Positions 7,334-16,141 of a stretch of 63,269 bases of DNA are shown here, in pieces. The notes below the pieces were generated by a model, which was not told where the DNA came from, searched no databases, and saw only the letters and a program-made list of their open reading frames with translations. The position numbers and the translations under genes are program-made. Positions within the stretch are counted from its first letter, which is position 1. Each line of letters begins with the position of its first letter. The stretch comes from a bacterium (lineage in GTDB: Bacteria > Oederibacteriota > PGYV01): assembly GCA_029565735.1 (NCBI GenBank), contig JAKQNO010000022.1, positions 1 through 63,269 on the forward strand. Reading direction: 5' to 3'.

Positions 7334-8801
7334 CCCTGATATCCTCCCAGAACGTCACTTTGTTCCTTCCGTTTTCTTTTGAATGATACAGCGCCTTATC
7401 GGCGTTATTTACCATTTCTCCAAGTTTGCGTTTGGCGTTAAACTCTATTCCGCCCACGCTTAAGGTAAGTTTTTTCCTCTCCGTCTCATTGACATTAATA
7501 ATCAGTTTTTCAAAATTACCGCGTATCCTTTCGGCCACAAACCTTGCGCCGTTAAGATTGGTATTGGGCAGCACAATTGCAAATTCTTCCCCTCCATAAC
7601 GGCCTATAATATCAATATCCCTTAAATTATCCTTTAAAAATTCCCCAAGAATTTTTAACACCTTATCGCCGAAAGTGTGTCCGTGCGTGTCATTACATTC
7701 CTTAAAATGGTCTATGTCAATCATCAGGTATGAAAAAGTCTCGCTAAGTTCCTTTGCCCTTTTATATTCCTCGTCCAGTTTTTCCATAAAGTGGCGCCTG
7801 ATAAAAAGCCCTGTAAGCCCGTCGCGTGTGGCAAGTTCCCTGGTTTTTGAATACAGCATGGCGTTCTGAACGGCGTTTGTGCAAAGGTCTCCAAGATAAT
7901 TTAAAAGCCTGGCATCTTCGTTGTCAAACATGCTTGCAACTTTGGAATAAAATTTAAGCAGCCCTATAATATTTGAATTTGCCACAAGTGGTATGGCTAT
8001 CATTGACTTAAATTTTATCCAGTCGCGCCTTACAAGTTTAAACCTGAAATCCTCGTCAATATTCTTGATTACAAGGGTGCACTTGTTTTTTATTATCCAG
8101 TCGTCAAACGGGTCTTTTCTGTACACTTTAATAATCCCTTTGATGAAAGTTTCCTTTTCATGTTCATCAATAGCGGGGTAAAATGTATCGTTATCCTCGT
8201 CCCTTATCAGCAGCATGAATTCCGCGTCTTTTTTCCCAAGGATGGTATTCATACCTTCGTTTATTATTTTGACTATCACTTTCCTGTCAAGGGCGGAAGT
8301 AAGCTTCTGCGCAATTTCATTAAGCTTTAAATAGTTCTTTATCCTTTCCTTGTTGGCTTCTATCACGCCGTTTAACTTATGCATTTTTTCAGTGTAATCA
8401 ATCCGTTCCTTTTCCAGTTCGCTTTCCCACAGTTCATACTGCCCCTCTTTCATTTCTATCCATTCAATATCTTTCATGGCGACATAGGAAAACAGGACGG
8501 CAAGGACCACATAAACGGCAAAAGGCGCCGGATTTTCACCCTGTGTTGTCTTTAAAAACAGGATAAGGTTTAAAAAGATAAAAAACACCGTGTATATAAG
8601 CCCGGCAGTTTTTCCCATTGAAAAAAAACAGTAAAGGAGAAGGAATAATCCAAACGACACAACAAGCGGATTGTCAAAAAAAACGGCAAGGGTTATAAGC
8701 ACAACGCTTAATAAAAAAGCGACCGCGGAATTCACGGCGATGAAAGCCTTATTTCTGTTAGCGCGATAATACAGCCTGTCAAAGACAGACAGTTTATCCA
8801 T
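7323..8801 (-). CDS. Membrane GAF-GGDEF diguanylate cyclase with intact I-site
   Basis: The start at 8801 (MDKLSVFDRLYYR) is preferred over one 57 bases upstream, because the longer version would lie inside the HD-GYP gene; the chosen ATG overlaps that gene's last codons by 8 bases (ATGGATAA). About four membrane helices come first (to about residue 110), then a coiled coil, a GAF domain and a C-terminal GGDEF domain with RYGGEEF. The inhibitory motif RDID sits at the right distance before it, so this cyclase can probably be shut off by its product, unlike its neighbour. The two proteins share their architecture and probably arose by duplication. Confidence 0.92.
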   Translation of the reverse strand: MDKLSVFDRLYYRANRNKAFIAVNSAVAFLLSVVLITLAVFFDNPLVVSFGLFLLLYCFFSMGKTAGLIYTVFFIFLNLILFLKTTQGENPAPFAVYVVLAVLFSYVAMKDIEWIEMKEGQYELWESELEKERIDYTEKMHKLNGVIEANKERIKNYLKLNEIAQKLTSALDRKVIVKIINEGMNTILGKKDAEFMLLIRDEDNDTFYPAIDEHEKETFIKGIIKVYRKDPFDDWIIKNKCTLVIKNIDEDFRFKLVRRDWIKFKSMIAIPLVANSNIIGLLKFYSKVASMFDNEDARLLNYLGDLCTNAVQNAMLYSKTRELATRDGLTGLFIRRHFMEKLDEEYKRAKELSETFSYLMIDIDHFKECNDTHGHTFGDKVLKILGEFLKDNLRDIDIIGRYGGEEFAIVLPNTNLNGARFVAERIRGNFEKLIINVNETERKKLTLSVGGIEFNAKRKLGEMVNNADKALYHSKENGRNKVTFWEDIRDEK

Positions 8802-9924
8802 TGAACACCGCGCTTTTCCGAAGGTGCCTGATAAACGCGTCAACGACAGCAGGATCAAACTGAGTGCCGGAATTTTTCCTCAGTTCCGATATTGCAAGCT
8901 CCGCCGGAAGCATATCCCTGTAAGCCCTGGCAGAGACCATTGTATCAAACGCGTCGGCAACATGAATTATCCTTGCGCCGACCGGAATCTCTTCGCCTTT
9001 AAGCTTATCAGGATAACCTTTGCCGTCAAACCTTTCGTGGTGATGAAGTATTATGGGTACAATGGCCGCAAGCGAATCTATTTCTTTTATTATTTTTGCA
9101 CCGATAACAGGATGGTTTCTGACAATCAGGAATTCCTCTTCCGACAGTTTTGACGGTTTTTTGATTATTTCGTCAGGCATGCCTATTTTTCCTATATCGT
9201 GAAGCAGCCCCGCGTACTTAATTATCTCTATTTCCCTTTCCTGAAGCATCATCTCTTCGGCGATATGGGTCCCGTATTCCGACACTTTCTGCGAATGGCC
9301 CGAAGTATAATGATCCTTTGCGTCAACTGTGGTTGACAGCGCTTTTATTATGTTCACTTCATCTTTTTTCATGCTTTCATAAAGCTTTACGTTTTCAATT
9401 GCCAGCGCGGCCTGTTTAGAAAGTATGGTCAGCAGCGACAAGTCCCTGCTGGTTATATCGCCTTCCGGCGTTTCGGTTATAAGGTCAAGAAGCCCCACAG
9501 GTTTATCATGCGCGATAAGGGGCACAAGCACAAAGGTCACCTTTTCGCTGTCGTCAATTTCTTCTTCAATATCCGGAAGGGCTATTGTCCTGCCTTTTTT
9601 AAGCGCCCATTCAATTACTTTTTTCTTGTTCTGCAGGTTTATCTTGTTTTCTATTTTTCTGCTTATGTTGCGCTTAAGCCCAACGTCAATTTCTCCGGTG
9701 GTGTCATCAATTAAAAACAGCATGGCGCCGTGGCACGGAATTACTTCCGCCGCAAGGTCAAGAAGCGAGTTTAACACGCGTTCCAGCGTCCTGGCTTCCG
9801 CTATAATATCAACAAGCCTGTAAAGTGTTGTCAGTTCTTCAAATGACTGGCGCAGCCCCTCATTAATTACTTCCAGGTTTTTAATGTATTCTTTAAGCTG
9901 TTTTACTTCTTCATCAGAATCCAT
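8794..9924 (-). CDS. GAF - HD-GYP cyclic di-GMP phosphodiesterase
   Basis: The 376-residue soluble protein starts with a coiled coil (1-30), has a GAF domain (about 40-180) and an HD-GYP domain (about 195-365). The metal-binding HDIGKIGMPD and the family signature HHHERFDGKGYP are both present, as are the DHYTSGHSQ and ADAFDTMVSARAYR elements. It should hydrolyse cyclic di-GMP, opposing the two cyclases encoded directly downstream. A ribosome site (AAGGGGACAAG) precedes the ATG. It lies 15 bases after the HDOD gene. Confidence 0.94.
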   Translation of the reverse strand: MDSDEEVKQLKEYIKNLEVINEGLRQSFEELTTLYRLVDIIAEARTLERVLNSLLDLAAEVIPCHGAMLFLIDDTTGEIDVGLKRNISRKIENKINLQNKKKVIEWALKKGRTIALPDIEEEIDDSEKVTFVLVPLIAHDKPVGLLDLITETPEGDITSRDLSLLTILSKQAALAIENVKLYESMKKDEVNIIKALSTTVDAKDHYTSGHSQKVSEYGTHIAEEMMLQEREIEIIKYAGLLHDIGKIGMPDEIIKKPSKLSEEEFLIVRNHPVIGAKIIKEIDSLAAIVPIILHHHERFDGKGYPDKLKGEEIPVGARIIHVADAFDTMVSARAYRDMLPAELAISELRKNSGTQFDPAVVDAFIRHLRKSAVFNG

Positions 9925-9939
9925 CTTGTCCCCTTATTA

Positions 9940-10818
9940 TCAGAACGAAGTCATGTTAAAAAATGCCTGCGCTTCGTTAAGTTCCAGATCCAGTTTACCC
10001 ATCAGTTCCTCTTCCGCTTTTTCATCAAGGTTCAAAAGCGCCCTCGCTTCCCCGCTTAAAGGCAATATTGCCGTGTCGCCGGAATTCCCAAGCCCTTTTT
10101 TATTGCACAGGCTGTTGGCCACGTTGACAATTGTCGCCATCACATTTTCTTCCTGTTCATCTTCCGGATGATGGTGAAAATTAATACCCGCCTGAAGTTC
10201 GTGCGGCAGGTTCCATTTTTCCGCCATTATCCTTCCCACTGCCTGGTGGTCAATGCCTATAATCTGCATTTCCGCCTGATACAAAGGAATCTTTTTCTCC
10301 GCGGAATCTTTAAGCGCCATTACAAATTCTTCGTGCATATACTGTTCAAAAAAGGTCTTGCCGATGTCATGAAGAAGCCCGGCCGTAAACGCGCTTTCAT
10401 GTGATTTGTATTTTATTTTTTTCGCAAGCAGGCTGCAGCACAAAGCCACACCCACGCTGTGTTTCCAGAATTCCTGATGGGAAAAAAAGGCGTTCCTGTC
10501 GTCTCCGGTAAAAATTTTATGTACTGAAACCGTAAGCGCAAGATTTCTTATGGTATCAAAACCAAGTATGGATACAGCCTGGGTGATGTTTTTTATCCTG
10601 AACGGGAAACCGTAAAAAGCCGAATTGGCAAGCCTTAAAACCTTCGCGGTCAGGGCCTGATCCACCATTATAATGCTGCTTAAATCGGAAGCCGATGTAA
10701 GAGGATTTGAAACAACCTGAATTACCCTTGCCACCACGACAGAAAGCGTCGGCAGGGCTTTTATGCGTTCAAGTATCCTTTGAATTTTCTCTTCCTGCTG
10801 GTGAAGCTTGTCATCCAT
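9940..10818 (-). CDS. HDOD domain signalling protein
   Basis: The 292-residue product matches the HDOD family, a catalytically altered relative of HD phosphohydrolases: LPTLSVVVARVIQVVSNP near the N-terminus, then ALTAKVLRLANSAFYG, AVSILGFDTIRNLAL and AGLLHDIGKTFFEQYM. HDOD proteins usually act as adaptors next to cyclic di-GMP or two-component proteins. The start overlaps the coaE stop by 8 bases (ATGGATGA), and the HD-GYP gene follows after 15 bases, so it belongs to the same transcript. Confidence 0.92.
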   Translation of the reverse strand: MDDKLHQQEEKIQRILERIKALPTLSVVVARVIQVVSNPLTSASDLSSIIMVDQALTAKVLRLANSAFYGFPFRIKNITQAVSILGFDTIRNLALTVSVHKIFTGDDRNAFFSHQEFWKHSVGVALCCSLLAKKIKYKSHESAFTAGLLHDIGKTFFEQYMHEEFVMALKDSAEKKIPLYQAEMQIIGIDHQAVGRIMAEKWNLPHELQAGINFHHHPEDEQEENVMATIVNVANSLCNKKGLGNSGDTAILPLSGEARALLNLDEKAEEELMGKLDLELNEAQAFFNMTSF

Positions 10819-11422
10819 TAAAGCCCCCGCTGATTTTATTTACCGCCTTTAAAACGCTGAAGCAAAGGTCTTTTTTTGTTTTATTATTATAAATTATATA
10901 ACTGCTATATGCAATCTTTTTCGGTTCGGGAAAGAAATCCTGATAAGACCTTATCGCGCCGTATTGCTTGTTTTTAATGCGCTGCGTCCGTTTAAGCCAT
11001 ATTTTTGAATCTGTTTTTATATAAATAACCGCGTCCGTTTTCCTGTAAAAACCGCTTTCAAAAAGCACGGCCATATCAAGGATAACCAAATTTCCGCCGA
11101 AAGTATTTATGTGTTTTAAAAGCGCCCTGTTCATGGCGGGATAAACCATTTTGATAAATGATTTATAAGCCGCGTGCGACCCGAATATGACGGTGCCAAG
11201 ATTCTTCCTGTCTATCTGCCCGTCGGGCGACAGTATCTTTTTGCCGTATTTTTTAACAAGCGATGAATACAAAGCGCATCCCGGCGCGTATATTGAATGG
11301 ACAAATTCATCAACATCCACAACCATAAAACCTTTTTTGCGCAGAAATTTCGCGGCCACAGTCTTTCCCGTGCCCGTGTATCCTGTTATGCCTATTATTT
11401 TTATTCCATGCTTCTTTTTCAT
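10811..11422 (-). CDS. coaE: Dephospho-CoA kinase
   Basis: The 203-residue protein has the P-loop GYTGTGKT (residues 14-21) followed by AAKFLRKKGFMVVDVDEFVH, the CoaE arrangement in which an Asp next to the loop binds substrate, and the lid region with RTQRIKNK. It phosphorylates the ribose of dephospho-CoA in the last step of coenzyme A synthesis. The length is normal. It heads the signalling operon and is coupled to the HDOD gene by overlap. The other pantothenate genes are about 28 kb away. Ribosome site GCGGGGAATTGG. Confidence 0.88.
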   Translation of the reverse strand: MKKKHGIKIIGITGYTGTGKTVAAKFLRKKGFMVVDVDEFVHSIYAPGCALYSSLVKKYGKKILSPDGQIDRKNLGTVIFGSHAAYKSFIKMVYPAMNRALLKHINTFGGNLVILDMAVLFESGFYRKTDAVIYIKTDSKIWLKRTQRIKNKQYGAIRSYQDFFPEPKKIAYSSYIIYNNKTKKDLCFSVLKAVNKISGGFNG

Positions 11423-11454
11423 CCAATTCCCCGCTTGATTTAATTATTTATGTC

Positions 11455-11760
11455 TTCGCTTATGCTTAAATGCCTATTGCTTATCTGCTTATTTTTTTCT
11501 TTCGCTTTTTGTCCCCGCTTCTTTCGCTGATAAAACCGCTTCATTGCGGGGATTTCCGCTGCGCATGCTCGCTCCAACTTAATTGCCTATAGCTTAATTG
11601 CTTATGCCTTCGCCGCTTCATTGCGTGGATTTCCGCTGCGCATGCTCGCTCCAACTTAACTGCCTATTTTTATCTTTCGCTTATGCTTAATTGCCTATTG
11701 CTTATCTGCTTATTTTTTCTTTCGCTTATGCTTAACTGCCTATTGCTTAATACGCTATTC
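11455..11760. repeat. Intergenic block of GCTTA words and two 47-bp direct repeats
   Basis: This gap between coaE and polA is entirely repetitive. Two near-identical 47-bp copies (11536-11582 and 11613-11659, each with GGATTTCCGCTGCGCATGC and GCTCGCTCCAACTTAA) are 77 bases apart. They are set among variants of CGCTTATGCTTA-CTGCCTAT-GCTTAA. The last tract ends about 10 bases from the polA stop codon. No promoter with a recognisable -35/-10 pair for coaE stands out. Confidence 0.7.
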
Positions 11761-11764
11761 TTTC

Positions 11765-14362
11765 CTACCCGCATTCATACCAGTTTTCCCCTGTGCCCAC
11801 GGTCACGGTTACAGGCACGGTTAAATCCGCAGCGCCTTCCATAAATTCAACCGCGATTTTACGCGCCGCCGCAGCTTCTTTTTCCGGCACCGAAAACACA
11901 AGTTCATCGTGCACCTGAAGTATCATTTTGGTTTTCATCTTTTTATTTTCAAGTTCCCTCTGAATATCTATCATTGCCTTCTTGATAATGTCAGCCGCCG
12001 TCCCCTGCACGGGCGCGTTTATGGCGGCGCGCTCTGATAATTCGCGTATGGTCCTGTTGGCGCTGTTGATGTCTTTAAAATACCTGCGCCTTCCCATTAA
12101 GGTTTCCACATAGCCCTTTTCACGCGCGGCTTCTATTGTGTCCTGCTGGTATTTTTTAACCCCCGGGAAATTGGCAAAAAATTTATCTATGTATTCACCC
12201 GCTTCGTAGTTTCCTATTTTAAGCTGCTTTGCCAGGCCGTAAGGGCTGATACCGTAAATTATTCCAAAATTTATGGTCTTGGCAAAACGCCTTTGTTCGC
12301 GGGTAAGTTCTTCTTTGGATACTTCAAAGACCTCGCAGCCCGTTATTGTGTGTATGTCCTCGCCTTTTTTAAAGGCATCAATCAGCTTTTTATCGCCCGA
12401 CATGTGCGCCATGATGCGCAGCTCTATCTGGGAGTAATCCGCTTTAAGCACGGTTTCGCCGGCGCCAAGCGGCACAAATATCTTCCTTATCGCCTTCGCC
12501 TCTTCGCTTCTTGCCGGAATATTCTGTATATTGGGATTGCTTGCCGACAGCCTGCCGGTAGCCGCCACGGTCTGGTTATAAGACGGGTATATTTTGTCAT
12601 TGCGAGTCATGAATGACAGTATTACGTCAAGAAATCCGCCTTTTAATTTGGTTAAAGATCTGTATTTAAGTATTTCCGCCACCGCGGGGTGCGCGTCTTC
12701 AAGGTTTGAAAGCACTTCAATATCCGTGGAATAACCTGTTTTTGTCTTCTTCTGCGTTTTAAGTTTCAATTTTTCAAACAGAATTACAGAAAGCTGTTTG
12801 GGCGAATTAATATTAAACTCTTCGCCGGTTAGTTTATAAACATTTTTTTCCGAAGCCGCTATCTCTTTTTCCGTATCCTTAATCAGCTGCTGCAGGAATT
12901 TACGGTCTATCTTAAGCCCCTCTTTTTCCATTACGGCAAGCACGCGCGACAGCGGCAGTTCTATTGTTTCATATATGGGGGTCAATGACGCTTTTTTCAT
13001 CTTTTTCCCAAGTTCAAACGCAAGGTCTTCGGAGTGCGCGCACAGCGAAAACACGTACTTGTCTATATTTTCTTTCCCGGCCAGTTCTATCATAATTTTT
13101 TTGGCGCCTTTGCCCGCAAGTTCTTCAAACGAAAGGAACGTCCCGCCAAGGTATTCAGAAAACACCCCTGCCGCGTCCTTAAAGTTCCTTTCAGGGTCAA
13201 CAAGATACGACGCCAACATTACGTCAAAAATTTTCTCTTTGTCATCAAGCGCCGAATCTTTAAACACCTGTTTCGCGGAATTGGTGATTATTTTTTTGCC
13301 CTTCAGATAACCAGGCAGGCCGGCATATGAAGAACCGAACATGTGCCAGTATTTTTTCCCGTCTGACACGGCGACTATTTCCACGCTTTCTTCGCCGCCA
13401 AAAAAAACACTGACAGTATCGGCCGCCGCAAGCTCTTTTTTTATTTCATCAAAAGAAGAAATATTAACGGATTTCTTCTGTGCCTTAACTTCCTGCTTTA
13501 CCTGCCCGCCGGATACAAGAGATTTAAAATTATACTTTATAAACTCCCTGTCAAGGGCTTCCATATCAATTGAAGAAACGGCGCACTGTTCGCTTTTAAA
13601 GTTTATTTTTTCCAGCGGCGCTGTGTCGGTATTCAGCGTAATTAACTGCCTGCTTATCTTTGCCTCTTCGGTGCCGGCAAGTATCAGTTTTTTTGCGCGC
13701 TCCGGTTTTATCTTATCCGCGTTTTTTATTATGCCGTCAATTGAACCGTATTCCTTTACAAGCGCGTACGCTGTTTTTTCGCCCACGCCTTTAACGCCCG
13801 GAATATTGTCCGCCGAATCGCCCATAAGCGATAAAACATCTATTATCTGCTTTGGCTCTATTCCCATTTTAAGTTTTACCGATTCCGGCGTAAGAATGGT
13901 CTCGCCGTCCCTTCCCACCCTTAAAATGCTGATGTTTTTGTTAACAATCTGTATCAGGTCTTTATCGCCTGTCAGCACCATTACTTTCATCTTTCTGATT
14001 TCAGCTTCATGCGCGGCGGAGGCAATTAAATCATCCGCTTCATATCCTTCCTCTTCAAGAAGCGGAATCTTTCCCGCGGCTGCTATTTCCTTTATCAGTT
14101 TCATCTGTATTTTCAGGGAATCAGGCATCTTCTGGCGTTTTTCCTTGTAGCCCGGAAACATTTTGTTCCTGTACGTTTTGCCCGGGTAATCAAACGCAAT
14201 GCAGAAGCAGTCGGGTTTTTTTTCTTTTATTATCTTAAGCAGCATATTGTAAAAACCATAAACAGCATGGACTTCCATGCCGTCCGCCGTGGTCAAAGGC
14301 GGCATTCCAAAAAATGCCCTGTAAGCAAAAGAGTTGCCGTCAGCTATATAAAACGTTCCCAT
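11765..14362 (-). CDS. polA: DNA polymerase I (3'-5' exonuclease residues missing)
   Basis: The 865-residue protein has the 5' nuclease domain (1-285; GDKDLIQ, GDSADNIPGVKGVGEKTA), a middle 3'-5' exonuclease-like domain (about 295-470) and the polymerase domain (about 480-865) with motif A KADYSQIELRIMAHMSGD, motif B RRFAKTINFGIIYG and motif C LQVHDELVF. The middle domain lacks the DxE metal-binding motif (the matching strand reads VSVFFGGEES), so proofreading should be absent, as in Taq polymerase. It fills gaps after excision repair and removes RNA primers. The ATG overlaps the truA stop codon by one base (TAATG), so the two are coupled. Confidence 0.97.
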   Translation of the reverse strand: MGTFYIADGNSFAYRAFFGMPPLTTADGMEVHAVYGFYNMLLKIIKEKKPDCFCIAFDYPGKTYRNKMFPGYKEKRQKMPDSLKIQMKLIKEIAAAGKIPLLEEEGYEADDLIASAAHEAEIRKMKVMVLTGDKDLIQIVNKNISILRVGRDGETILTPESVKLKMGIEPKQIIDVLSLMGDSADNIPGVKGVGEKTAYALVKEYGSIDGIIKNADKIKPERAKKLILAGTEEAKISRQLITLNTDTAPLEKINFKSEQCAVSSIDMEALDREFIKYNFKSLVSGGQVKQEVKAQKKSVNISSFDEIKKELAAADTVSVFFGGEESVEIVAVSDGKKYWHMFGSSYAGLPGYLKGKKIITNSAKQVFKDSALDDKEKIFDVMLASYLVDPERNFKDAAGVFSEYLGGTFLSFEELAGKGAKKIMIELAGKENIDKYVFSLCAHSEDLAFELGKKMKKASLTPIYETIELPLSRVLAVMEKEGLKIDRKFLQQLIKDTEKEIAASEKNVYKLTGEEFNINSPKQLSVILFEKLKLKTQKKTKTGYSTDIEVLSNLEDAHPAVAEILKYRSLTKLKGGFLDVILSFMTRNDKIYPSYNQTVAATGRLSASNPNIQNIPARSEEAKAIRKIFVPLGAGETVLKADYSQIELRIMAHMSGDKKLIDAFKKGEDIHTITGCEVFEVSKEELTREQRRFAKTINFGIIYGISPYGLAKQLKIGNYEAGEYIDKFFANFPGVKKYQQDTIEAAREKGYVETLMGRRRYFKDINSANRTIRELSERAAINAPVQGTAADIIKKAMIDIQRELENKKMKTKMILQVHDELVFSVPEKEAAAARKIAVEFMEGAADLTVPVTVTVGTGENWYECG

Positions 14363-15153
14363 TATTCATCCCCTTCATCGTCGCTGCCATAGCGTTTTGA
14401 AACATTTCTTTTATCGTATGTTATCTTTACCAGATACAGACCCTGCGGAGGCGCAGTGTTTCTTACAAGCGACCTGTCCTGCGTTTCAAGCATCTTTGTT
14501 ATGTCATCAGCGGTTAACTGCCCCTGTCCATAAAGTACAATTATGGCTGTAAGGCGGCGCACCATATTGTACAGAAAACTTTTGCCTTTGAAATCCAGTA
14601 TAAGCCATTTACCGTTCTTTTTTATCGTAATGGAATCTATCGTGCGCGTGTATTCCTTTGTGTCGTTGCCCGCTTTTGAAAAGGAATAAAAGTTATGCCT
14701 GCCGGAGAGCATTTTTGCCGCTTCTTTCATTTTCTGAATGTCCAGTTTTTCCGGAATATGCCAGCAGCGCCCGTTGTATACCGCGTAGTACTGCGGCGAA
14801 TTGCAGATAATAAACCTGTAAAGTTTCTGTTTGACGTTATAACGCGGGTTTAATCCCGCGGGCGCGTCAGAAACCGAAATAACCCGGATATCATCCGGAA
14901 GAAGGCCGTTTAAGATGGATTTAAAATTTTTCGCAGGAATCATTGTGTCCGCGGCAAAGGAAACAACCTGCCCGTAAGCGTGGACGCCCGCGTCAGTCCT
15001 GCCCGCCCCGAATGTTTTGATGTCATTGCCGAAGAATTTAAAAAGGGCGTGTTCCAATATCCCCTGGACGGTTAAAAACTTTTCCTGCCTCTGCCATCCG
15101 AAATACTTCGTCCCGTCATACGACAGGATTATTTTAAACGTCTTTCTGCTCAT
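14362..15153 (-). CDS. truA: tRNA pseudouridine(38-40) synthase TruA
   Basis: The start at 15153 (MSRKTFKIILSYDGTKYFGW) is chosen because it gives the family's usual N-terminus; a longer frame exists but only reads into the upstream gene. The 263-residue product has the catalytic Asp in GAGRTDAGVHAYGQV and the expected SFLYNMVRR segment. It converts uridines 38-40 of tRNA anticodon arms to pseudouridine. It overlaps the end of the GGDEF gene by 20 bases and the start of polA by 1 base. Confidence 0.94.
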   Translation of the reverse strand: MSRKTFKIILSYDGTKYFGWQRQEKFLTVQGILEHALFKFFGNDIKTFGAGRTDAGVHAYGQVVSFAADTMIPAKNFKSILNGLLPDDIRVISVSDAPAGLNPRYNVKQKLYRFIICNSPQYYAVYNGRCWHIPEKLDIQKMKEAAKMLSGRHNFYSFSKAGNDTKEYTRTIDSITIKKNGKWLILDFKGKSFLYNMVRRLTAIIVLYGQGQLTADDITKMLETQDRSLVRNTAPPQGLYLVKITYDKRNVSKRYGSDDEGDE

Positions 15154-16141
15154 CTTTTTTCGCCAGTTTAACGTTGTTCCTTCCGGAATGCTTCGCGTCA
15201 TATAAAGCCGCGTCAGCGCGCTCCACCAGCGCCTGTTTTAAGATGGCGTGCGTGGGATACTCTGCCACGCCAAGGCTTATCGTGACATTTATAAGCTTAT
15301 CTTCGCCGTAAAAAGCGTGTTCTTCTATGGATTTGCGGATTTTTTCAGCTGTTGTCATAGCGGCTTCCATGTCTGTTTCCGGCATTATCACCGTAAACTC
15401 TTCCCCGCCGTAACGGCACAGGGAATCGGTTGACGATATCTGTCCGCGCACCACTTCTATGGTTTCCTGCAGGACCACGTCGCCTATGCCGTGCCCGTAA
15501 GTGTCATTAATCTTTTTAAAATGGTCTATATCAAGCATAATCAGCGACAGCTTATTTCTGAAACGCTTGGCAAGGTTAAGTTCTTCTTCCATTTTGGTTT
15601 CAAAGAACCTGCGGTTGTAAGCGCCGGTAAGCCCGTCAATAATAGCGCGCCTTTCGCTTTCTTCCTTCTGTTCCCTTAAAACACTGGTCGCGTCCTTAAC
15701 CTGTTCAATAACTTCCTTTTCAAGTTTTTTGCCGGTCTGCCTTTTTAACTGGCCCACTATTTCAACGGATTTGTTCTTAATCTCCGTCTTTACCAGGTCA
15801 ATGATTCCGGGTATCTGTTTTTTCATCTCTTTATCTATCTCTTTTTTAATCTGATTGCGCACCTGCGCGCGGATGCTGCGACGCATCAGTTTAAGCGAAG
15901 CAAGCTCTTTATTTATTGTCTTCTTGATGTTTCCGATTACAACAACGGTAATTTCCCTTTCAATTTCGCTGTTCATTTCGCCAAGGAACTGCTCTTCCTT
16001 TTTTAACATTTCCTCGTAGCGTTCCTGGAATTCAACGCCTATTTTTTTTGCCTCTTTAAGCTGCTCTTTTAGGTTTTTGACCTCTCCCACAACCATTTCA
16101 AGGTCTTTTTTGATTTCCTTTAACTCTTTGTCTTCCGCCAT
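15134..16141 (-). CDS. Soluble coiled-coil GGDEF diguanylate cyclase
   Basis: Residues 1-165 are almost entirely charged coiled coil (many KE/EK heptads, no membrane helix). Residues about 168-330 are a GGDEF domain with DGLTGAYNRRFF, DIDHFKKINDTYGH and the active RYGGEEF. The inhibitory RxxD position reads SSTD, so product inhibition is doubtful. It should make cyclic di-GMP in the cytoplasm, with the coiled coil controlling dimer formation. It starts directly after the argS stop and overlaps truA, an unusual place for a signalling gene between two translation genes. Confidence 0.93.
   Translation of the reverse strand: MAEDKELKEIKKDLEMVVGEVKNLKEQLKEAKKIGVEFQERYEEMLKKEEQFLGEMNSEIEREITVVVIGNIKKTINKELASLKLMRRSIRAQVRNQIKKEIDKEMKKQIPGIIDLVKTEIKNKSVEIVGQLKRQTGKKLEKEVIEQVKDATSVLREQKEESERRAIIDGLTGAYNRRFFETKMEEELNLAKRFRNKLSLIMLDIDHFKKINDTYGHGIGDVVLQETIEVVRGQISSTDSLCRYGGEEFTVIMPETDMEAAMTTAEKIRKSIEEHAFYGEDKLINVTISLGVAEYPTHAILKQALVERADAALYDAKHSGRNNVKLAKKDEQKDV

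Noticed and set aside
5942-11422. Cyclic di-GMP riboswitch in the signalling operon
   Set aside because: Genes are overlapping or nearly so, leaving no room, and no GEMM-like core was seen in the leader region upstream of coaE.
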